This document shows, piece by piece, positions 7,202-13,702 of a stretch of 13,702 bases of DNA (position 1 is the stretch's first letter; every line of letters starts with the position of its first letter). This DNA is from an uncultured Porphyromonadaceae bacterium (GTDB lineage: Bacteria > Bacteroidota > Bacteroidia > Bacteroidales > Muribaculaceae). Position numbers and translations under genes: made by a program. The notes under the pieces are model-generated. The model did not search any database and was not told the DNA's origin. It saw only the letters and a program-made list of their open reading frames with translations. Where the stretch lies: NCBI GenBank assembly GCA_902491625.1, contig CABUIO010000037.1:1-13702 (forward strand), read 5' to 3'.

Positions 7202-8472
7202 ACGCACCTTTGGCGGAAAGACTCAGGCCGCAGACGCTCGACGACTACATAGGCCAGACACACCTTGTCGGTGACGGTGCGATCATCCGCCGCATGATTG
7301 AGAGCGGACACATCAATTCTTTTATACTCTGGGGTCCTCCCGGAGTAGGCAAAACGACACTTGCCCGAATCATCGCCAACAGTATCGAGGCTCCTTTCCA
7401 CACCCTTAGCGCAATCAACGCCGGCGTAAAGGATGTGCGCGACATCATTGCCCGATGCACCGGCGAGTCGCGTTCGCTATTCGTGAAGGCACGTCCTATT
7501 CTCTTTATCGACGAGATCCACCGATTCAGCAAATCACAGCAGGACTCGCTTCTCGGAGCTGTGGAAAAAGGCATAGTGACACTGATCGGCGCCACGACGG
7601 AAAATCCATCCTTCGAAGTGATACGTCCGCTGCTCTCACGCGCGCAGGTCTACGTACTCAAACCGCTTGAAACAAGCGACATGCAGCGGCTTCTTGAATC
7701 TGCGCTTGAACGCGACAAAATTCTGAAACAGCACGGTGTGGAAGTGAAGGAGACCTCTGCCCTTTTCCGCTATTCCGGCGGCGACGCCCGCAAACTCCTC
7801 AACATCCTCGACCTTCTGGAGCAATCGACTCCGGAAGGTGAGCCGGTCGTGATAACCGACGCAGTCGTCACCGAACGTCTGCAAGAGAATCCCGCAGCCT
7901 ACGACCGCGGAGGCGAGATGCACTACGACATTATCTCCGCCTTTATCAAATCCATCAGAGGAAGCGACCCCGACGCCGCCGTCTACTGGCTTGCGCGCAT
8001 GGTCGCCGGAGGTGAGGATCCGGAGTTTATCGCCCGTAGACTCGTCATCCTTGCCGGTGAAGACATAGGACTCGCAAACCCCAACGCACTTCTGCTCGCC
8101 AACGCCACTTTCGATGCCCTGAAGAAAATCGGATGGCCCGAAGGACGCATAATACTCTCGGAATGCGCGGTATATCTCGCGACTTCACCTAAGAGCAATT
8201 CATCTTACCTTGCCATTGACAAGGCGCTTGAGATTGTCAACGCCACCGGCAATCTTCCCGTGCCGCTGCATCTGCGCAACGCGCCCACAAAGCTGATGAA
8301 GGATCTCGGATACCACGAAGGCTATCAGTATGCCCACGACTATCCAAATCATTTCTCAACGCAGCAATATCTGCCCGATCAGCTTGTAGGCACACGCATA
8401 TGGGAAGCCCAGTCTAATCCTCAGGAGGACAAGATGCAGCAGCGCATGGACTTCCTGAGAGGCAAATTATGA
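7198..8472 (+). CDS. rarA: Replication-associated recombination protein A (RarA/MgsA AAA+ ATPase)
   Basis: The 424-residue cytoplasmic AAA+ ATPase is related to clamp-loader subunits and to eukaryotic WRNIP1/Mgs1. RarA acts at stalled replication forks, opening duplex DNA ends and helping recombination-dependent restart. Visible motifs are an N-terminal LAERLRPQTLDDYIGQ typical of RarA, Walker A GPPGVGKT (46-53), Walker B FIDEIH (103-108), sensor 1 GATTENPSF (131-139) and an Arg in RPLLSRAQ (about 146) that fits the arginine finger. The C-terminal part (about 235-424) shows the RarA tetramerisation domain with DAAVYWLARMVAGGEDPEFIARR and a final GY.YAHDYP..F-type segment. Length is usual. The ATG overlaps the upstream HAD stop codon by four bases. 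It is the last gene of the glnS-HAD-rarA run; no strong terminator follows it. Confidence 0.97.
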   Translation: MNAPLAERLRPQTLDDYIGQTHLVGDGAIIRRMIESGHINSFILWGPPGVGKTTLARIIANSIEAPFHTLSAINAGVKDVRDIIARCTGESRSLFVKARPILFIDEIHRFSKSQQDSLLGAVEKGIVTLIGATTENPSFEVIRPLLSRAQVYVLKPLETSDMQRLLESALERDKILKQHGVEVKETSALFRYSGGDARKLLNILDLLEQSTPEGEPVVITDAVVTERLQENPAAYDRGGEMHYDIISAFIKSIRGSDPDAAVYWLARMVAGGEDPEFIARRLVILAGEDIGLANPNALLLANATFDALKKIGWPEGRIILSECAVYLATSPKSNSSYLAIDKALEIVNATGNLPVPLHLRNAPTKLMKDLGYHEGYQYAHDYPNHFSTQQYLPDQLVGTRIWEAQSNPQEDKMQQRMDFLRGKL

Positions 8473-8567
8473 ATCCGTTGCGTCGAACAAACAGACCTCC
8501 AAAATGTTTTATAACAAGTAATAACAGATAAATCAAACTAATAACATTTAAATCATTTAATCAGCAC
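8473..8567 (+). other. AT-rich leader between rarA and lipoprotein gene
   Basis: The 95-base gap becomes very AT-rich toward the lipoprotein start. It contains two direct copies of TAATAACA (8519-8526 and 8539-8546), 20 bases apart, about two turns of B-DNA. No TAnnTTTG -7 element and no hairpin terminator for the upstream operon could be found. It probably holds the lipoprotein promoter or AT-rich ribosome-loading leader, as is common in Bacteroidetes, but I see no decisive motif. Confidence 0.35.
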
Positions 8568-9101
8568 ATGAAAAAGAGATTTTTTTACAGTTTAGCGATT
8601 GCCGCTGCTGTAATGATGACAGCGCCTGTTTTTGTTTCCTGCGGTGATGACGATGATGACGAAGGTCCCAAGCCCGATGACAAGAAAGCGACGACCGTAA
8701 AAGTGGAATATGATGTTGAGTTCCCTGATGTAGCATATCAGTATTGCGACATCACGTTGGAGTATGTCGATGAGGACGGCAACGTCGTGAGGACATCTCC
8801 CCTTAAGGATGATTTCAAGAAAGAGATCACGGTGCCTGTGGACAAGGCCAACAGAAGATTTTCAGTGTCTGCCAGCGTGGCTCTGAAGGAGGAATATCCT
8901 ACTGTTGACAACAATGCCATCTATGAGGTGGGGCATGACCTCGAAATTGAAGTGGCCGACTACGACGCCAAGGGCACACGTCTCGGATTCAAGGACGACG
9001 CAAGCAAATCGACCCTGAAAATTCAGGGCGACAAACTGCTGGAATACTTCGGCAGAATGACCACACGCGACTATTCTGTAGGTGTTCAGTATCCTTTCTA
9101 A
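8568..9101 (+). CDS. Predicted surface lipoprotein of unknown function
   Basis: The 177-residue protein starts with a type II signal peptide: a positively charged start (MKKR), a hydrophobic stretch and a lipobox ending FVSC with Cys25 as the lipidated residue. Cys25 is followed by glycine and five aspartates (27-31), then more charged residues. In Bacteroidetes an acidic run directly after the lipidated cysteine acts as a lipoprotein export signal that sends the protein to the cell surface, so surface display is likely. The mature part (about 45-177) is rich in alternating beta-strand residues and carries two further cysteine-free acidic segments; I do not recognise a family domain. It may be a beta-sandwich, perhaps a surface adhesin or binding protein. 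A strong terminator follows it, so it is likely a single-gene unit. Start chosen because it gives a complete signal peptide. Confidence 0.8.
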   Translation: MKKRFFYSLAIAAAVMMTAPVFVSCGDDDDDEGPKPDDKKATTVKVEYDVEFPDVAYQYCDITLEYVDEDGNVVRTSPLKDDFKKEITVPVDKANRRFSVSASVALKEEYPTVDNNAIYEVGHDLEIEVADYDAKGTRLGFKDDASKSTLKIQGDKLLEYFGRMTTRDYSVGVQYPF

Positions 9102-9130
9102 GAACAGAGTCCTTTTATAAAATAAAATTT

Positions 9131-9174
9131 GGCAGGCGGAAGAAGATTTAACTTTCTCCGCCTGCCTGTTTTTG
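9131..9174 (+). terminator. Rho-independent terminator after the lipoprotein gene
   Basis: A perfect 10-bp stem pairs GGCAGGCGGA (9131-9140) with TCCGCCTGCC (9157-9166), with a purine/pyrimidine-rich loop that can pair further. It is followed by TGTTTTTG. It lies 29 bases after the lipoprotein stop codon. This is the clearest terminator in the window. Confidence 0.9.
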
Positions 9175-9268
9175 TCAGACAGAGGCAATAACAGAGGAGG
9201 AAAATTCGTTTAAAAACAAACACACACACGCAATATGGCACGCTATTTGTAGATGTAGCATGCATCCG

Positions 9269-9330
9269 GGTCAGCGCAGCAGATCGTCCGGGGGACAGAA
9301 AGATTTCTCGTAAATAAAGCGGTGCTGACC
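9269..9330 (+). promoter_or_regulatory. Possible structured 5' leader of clpC
   Basis: GGTCAGC (9269-9275) is the exact reverse complement of GCTGACC (9324-9330), enclosing two short hairpins: GTCC/GGAC (9286-9289 with 9293-9296) and AGAA/TTCT (9297-9300 with 9305-9308). RNA from here could fold as a small multi-branch structure ending 22 bases before the clpC start. No known riboswitch or CtsR/CIRCE-type box is recognised. No clear TAnnTTTG promoter was found in the 178-base gap (9175-9352); only a weak TATTTG at 9244-9249. Confidence 0.3.
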
Positions 9331-9352
9331 ATTACCAAAAACAAAAGCGACT

Positions 9353-11962
<2,610 letters not shown>

Positions 11963-11991
11963 ATCTCAAATAGACATTTCCTTATGTTCCG

Positions 11992-12026
11992 GAACCGGAT
12001 GCGCCTCCATGCATCCGGTTCTTCAT
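11992..12026 (+). terminator. Hairpin terminator after clpC
   Basis: A perfect 11-bp stem pairs GAACCGGATGC (11992-12002) with GCATCCGGTTC (12011-12021) around an 8-base loop. It begins 29 bases after the clpC stop. The following TTCATTATT is only a modest T-tract, so termination may be partial or the hairpin may act mainly as an mRNA 3' stabiliser. Confidence 0.75.
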
Positions 12027-12061
12027 TATTCTGTCTCTGTCCAATTTTAAGCTAAAAAAAA

Positions 12062-12069
12062 TACCTTTG
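12062..12069 (+). promoter_or_regulatory. Possible upstream -7 promoter element
   Basis: TACCTTTG fits the TAnnTTTG consensus, but no TTG-type -33 element lies at the right distance. If used, its transcript would have a leader of about 175 bases before the DUF4405 gene and would include a 9-codon frame at 12083-12112 (peptide MTIKNYSHK). A second, better promoter lies downstream. Confidence 0.3.
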
Positions 12070-12165
12070 TAAGACGTAATATATGACAATCAAAAATTAC
12101 TCTCATAAATGATAAGGCATCCATTCATCCTTGTGCAAAATTGTAAATTTCAAACAAAAGACTTT

Positions 12166-12177
12166 ATATGATCATAT
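12166..12177. promoter_or_regulatory. Perfect 12-bp palindrome upstream of DUF4405 promoter
   Basis: ATATGATCATAT is a perfect palindrome ending ten bases before the -33 box at 12188. Its placement suits an activator or repressor site. The AT-rich composition makes chance occurrence possible; no regulator is assigned. Confidence 0.25.
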
Positions 12178-12187
12178 TATATCAAAA

Positions 12188-12218
12188 CTTGGATTATAAA
12201 GATTAATTCGTAACTTTG
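12188..12218 (+). promoter_or_regulatory. Promoter of the DUF4405 gene
   Basis: A -33 type CTTG (12188-12191) and a -7 type TAACTTTG (12211-12218) are separated by 19 bases, matching the Bacteroidetes housekeeping promoter. Transcription should start near 12224, giving a leader of about 27 AT-rich bases before the ATG at 12251. This is the best promoter in the window and argues against the GTG at 12221 as the start codon. Confidence 0.65.
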
Positions 12219-12250
12219 TAGTGCAAAATACAGTTTCAATAAAAACAAAT

Positions 12251-12682
12251 ATGTCAACGATGAAAAACAAAGCAAACATAGGTATTGCATTGGTTATAGC
12301 CTTGGCACTCACACTTATCACAGGCATAATTCTGCATCTTAAAAGTCATGGAATTCTTGTCCAGCCACGCGGCGTATTGAAAGCCTTTCACTGGATTATC
12401 GGTTATGCCATGACCATTCTCCTCTGCATTCACTGGTCGCAATTTAATAAAATGCTCGGCGCCATGAAAAAGAAGTTCAAGTGGTTCTATGCTGACACTT
12501 GGTTGTTGATAGTGCTTTTTATCGCTACATTGCTTACGGGCACTGTCAAACTTCTTTCTCCGGTTAAAATTCCGCACCTCGGACTGTGGCATTATGGATT
12601 AGGTATACTAATGAGTGTGACTGCAATAATCCACCTTGTACGAGGTCTGCCCTCCTGGAACAGATTGAAGAAATACAAATAA
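12251..12682 (+). CDS. DUF4405 four-helix membrane protein, probable b-type cytochrome
   Basis: The 143-residue integral membrane protein has four hydrophobic helices at about 10-30, 43-63, 82-102 and 111-131. Two pairs of histidines, His47/His61 in helix 2 and His114/His128 in helix 4, are each separated by 14 residues, the spacing that lets one helix hold axial ligands for two stacked hemes, as in cytochrome b-type bundles. His29 in helix 1 is an additional candidate. The two halves resemble each other (ITGIILHL with LTGTVKLL, then FHWIIGY...IHW with WHYGLGI...IHL), suggesting internal duplication. It likely works in inner-membrane electron transfer, but partners are not encoded nearby. The frame extends to a GTG at 12221, which overlaps the predicted transcription start, so the ATG at 12251 is preferred; ATG 12260 is also possible. 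Heme binding is inference from the family pattern. Confidence 0.8.
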   Translation: MSTMKNKANIGIALVIALALTLITGIILHLKSHGILVQPRGVLKAFHWIIGYAMTILLCIHWSQFNKMLGAMKKKFKWFYADTWLLIVLFIATLLTGTVKLLSPVKIPHLGLWHYGLGILMSVTAIIHLVRGLPSWNRLKKYK

Positions 12683-12686
12683 TGTC

Positions 12687-12836
12687 GATTAGACCCCATC
12701 CCACAAAAAATGTCAACGCAGGGGTCGCAGCTTTCGGTCATATTTGGCCTTGTATGTGAAGGAGCATAGCGGGCTATGTGACTGAACCAAAAGGTCAAAG
12801 ATGGCCGAAAGCTGCGAGGCAAAGGTGATTCTAATC
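12687..12836 (+). repeat. Hairpin repeat element, copy 1
   Basis: The unit begins with a ~40-base outer arm (12689-12727) whose core is AAAAAATGTCAACGCAGGGG. A long hairpin follows: 12725-12751 pairs with 12791-12817 over 27 positions, with two G-U pairs and one mismatch. The hairpin tip carries CATAGC (12765-12770) and GCTATG (12773-12778). GATTAGA (12687-12693) and TCTAATC (12830-12836) are exact reverse complements and may mark the unit's ends. The outer arm recurs inverted at 13101-13140. No coding frame of interest. It looks like a dispersed non-coding repeat or structured RNA element. Confidence 0.65.
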
Positions 12837-13010
12837 AATGGATACCCCTTGCGAATCCAACATTAGAGGTTGGCATCATGAAAGCCGATATGGATTACGC
12901 GGCTCTGAAAAAAACAGTCAGCGATATTGACGGTTTCATCCCGGAGTGTGTCAAGTCGAATTTCGGAACCCCGGACTTTATTCCCATACAGGGAAGAAGT
13001 TACCCCCCCC
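12818..13010 (+). other. Unrecognised segment between the two hairpin repeats, with a C8 run
   Basis: This stretch holds the start of a frame (ATG 12878) whose first 43 or so residues (including SDIDGFIPECVKSNFGTPDF) look protein-like in composition but which I do not recognise. It then runs into eight consecutive C (13003-13010) and the second hairpin, where the product becomes Arg- and Ser-rich. It may be the remnant of a gene interrupted by the repeat or a chance frame. No promoter or Bacteroidetes -7 element was seen ahead of it. Confidence 0.35.
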
Positions 13011-13140
13011 GGTGTCTTTTCGGTAAATTTCGCCAGTCTCATCGGTCACGATGCCCGCATCGCTCCCTCTTCAACTTGCGAAATTTCCTCGAAAATACAC
13101 CGCCCCTGCGTTAACATTTTTTTGGGGGAATGGGGCCTAA
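13011..13140 (-). repeat. Hairpin repeat element, copy 2, inverted
   Basis: Read on the - strand this copy starts with the same outer arm as copy 1 (13140-13101; about 34 of 40 positions agree, with small gaps). It continues into a long imperfect hairpin at 13011-13101: GGTGT pairs with ACACC, AAATTTCGC (13025-13033) pairs exactly with GCGAAATTT (13078-13086), and the tip has CGATGC (13049-13054) and GCATCG (13057-13062). Hairpin length (91 against 93) and tip design (6-bp palindrome with two-base centre) match copy 1. The loop-side sequences have diverged. Confidence 0.6.
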
Positions 13141-13206
13141 AAAGGTTTAGGAAAACCGTGAAGTTCAAGAGGTTGGCTCGTTCCCCTATAATTATAAATT
13201 TGAAAG
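13141..13206. other. Short AT-rich spacer after the repeat pair
   Basis: It contains a small hairpin CCTAAA/TTTAGG (13136-13141 with 13146-13151) overlapping the end of copy 2. Neither strand has a T-tract that would make it a terminator. Otherwise nothing was recognised before the end of the CDF fragment. Confidence 0.3.
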
Positions 13207-13674
13207 TCAGCTGATAGGACAGCGTTTCTTGTCGACGGGTTCCATGTGGATACTTATGACAGCATTCGAGCAGAAACGGTCGCGAAGGGCTTGCTCTGCT
13301 TCCGAAGCTTTATTGTGAGCCTCAGTGAGGGTCTGACCACCGTCCATCAAGGCATGAACGTCAATAGCCACGGCATTACCTATCCGACGTGTACGCAGAC
13401 GGTGCACTCCCTTTATTCCCGGAACTGAATCTATTATCCTGATAATCTCACGTTCCTGCTCGTCGGAGAGAGAGGCTTCAAGGAGTTCGTTCAGACAGGG
13501 GCGTATGATGTCACATCCGCTCTTAATGATAAAGATACTGACCACAACCGCCGCGATAGGATCAAGGATTCTCCAGCCACCACCCAAAGCCATTGCCCCT
13601 CCGATGCCTATAAGGGTACCGATGGAAGATATGGCATCGCTGCGATGGTATAATACTCCCCGATTTTCAGACAG
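13207..13674 (-). CDS. Cation diffusion facilitator (CDF) transporter, C-terminal half, 5' part lost or out of frame
   Basis: The frame encodes the end of a CDF metal/proton antiporter, which exports ions such as zinc, iron or cobalt from the cytoplasm. Visible parts are the transmembrane helix 5 region (HRSDAISSIGTLIGIGGAM), helix 6 (ILDPIAAVVVSIFII with its usual Asp-Pro) and the cytosolic metallochaperone-like domain (VPGIKGVHRLRTRRIGN ... ID.HA ... EAH ... ISIHMEP). An ATG at 13593 exists, but family similarity clearly continues upstream of it to about 13650, so that ATG is not the true start. Further upstream the frame meets TGA at 13675-13677, before the first four helices could be encoded. 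In addition, the residue four before the helix-5 Asp is Tyr, where the family usually has the His of metal site A (HHRSD). Both point to a decaying gene, though a sequencing or assembly error near the edge cannot be excluded. Confidence 0.75.
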   Translation of the reverse strand: MSENRGVLYHRSDAISSIGTLIGIGGAMALGGGWRILDPIAAVVVSIFIIKSGCDIIRPCLNELLEASLSDEQEREIIRIIDSVPGIKGVHRLRTRRIGNAVAIDVHALMDGGQTLTEAHNKASEAEQALRDRFCSNAVISIHMEPVDKKRCPIS

Positions 13675-13702
13675 TCACAAAGATGGTGGCATGAGGAAAA
13701 AT

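Noticed and set aside
12221..12250. GTG start for the DUF4405 gene
   Set aside because: It lies at or before the predicted transcription start set by the -33/-7 pair; the ATG at 12251 is better placed.
12592..12822. 76-codon - strand frame
   Set aside because: It spans the end of the DUF4405 gene and the hairpin repeat, so it is a product of the repeat sequence, not a gene.
12689..13140. Integron attC-like site pair
   Set aside because: The long hairpins recall attC sites, but the expected core GTTRRRY/RYYYAAC boxes are not present at the hairpin bases, and no integrase is seen.
12687..13151. CRISPR array
   Set aside because: Only two diverged inverted copies, no regular direct repeats or spacers, and no cas genes.

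Overview
The window looks like chromosome of a Bacteroidales bacterium, most likely a gut Muribaculaceae-type genome. This is inferred from several signs: a fused FeoA-FeoB protein, TAnnTTTG-type -7 promoter elements, AT-rich leaders without clear Shine-Dalgarno sequences, a lipoprotein with an acidic run right after the lipobox cysteine, and the families DUF3943, DUF3990 and DUF4405. Coding DNA is moderately GC-rich and the intergenic DNA is AT-rich.

Layout. Positions 1-595 (+) hold the 3' half of a DUF3990 gene with no 5' end, overlapped by a small intact gene resembling the small partners of DUF3990/DUF3791 cassettes. This looks like a broken toxin-antitoxin-like locus. Convergent to it, 590-4685 (-) is a two-gene unit: feoAB (ferrous iron transport), then an exported DUF3943 protein. 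A short divergent promoter region (4686-4832) separates it from a + strand housekeeping run: glnS, a HAD-family phosphatase overlapping rarA by an ATGA, and rarA. A predicted surface lipoprotein of unknown function follows, closed by a strong terminator (9131-9174), and then a ClpC-type Clp ATPase with its own terminator (11992-12026). After an AT-rich gap with a good promoter comes a small four-helix DUF4405 protein with two histidine pairs, probably a membrane b-type cytochrome.

The most unusual stretch is 12687-13151. It carries no recognisable gene. Two diverged copies of a ~130-150 bp repeat face each other; each has a conserved ~40 nt outer arm and a ~91-93 nt long hairpin with a 6-bp tip palindrome. 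They enclose ~185 bp of unrecognised sequence ending in a run of eight C. Beyond it (13207-13674, -) lies the C-terminal half of a cation diffusion facilitator (CDF) transporter. Its frame is blocked upstream by a stop, and it seems to have lost the usual site-A histidine.

The functional genes do ordinary jobs: iron uptake, glutaminyl-tRNA synthesis, replication-fork maintenance, protein quality control. No complete new multi-gene system is evident. The best leads are the paired-hairpin repeat and the broken genes at both edges.
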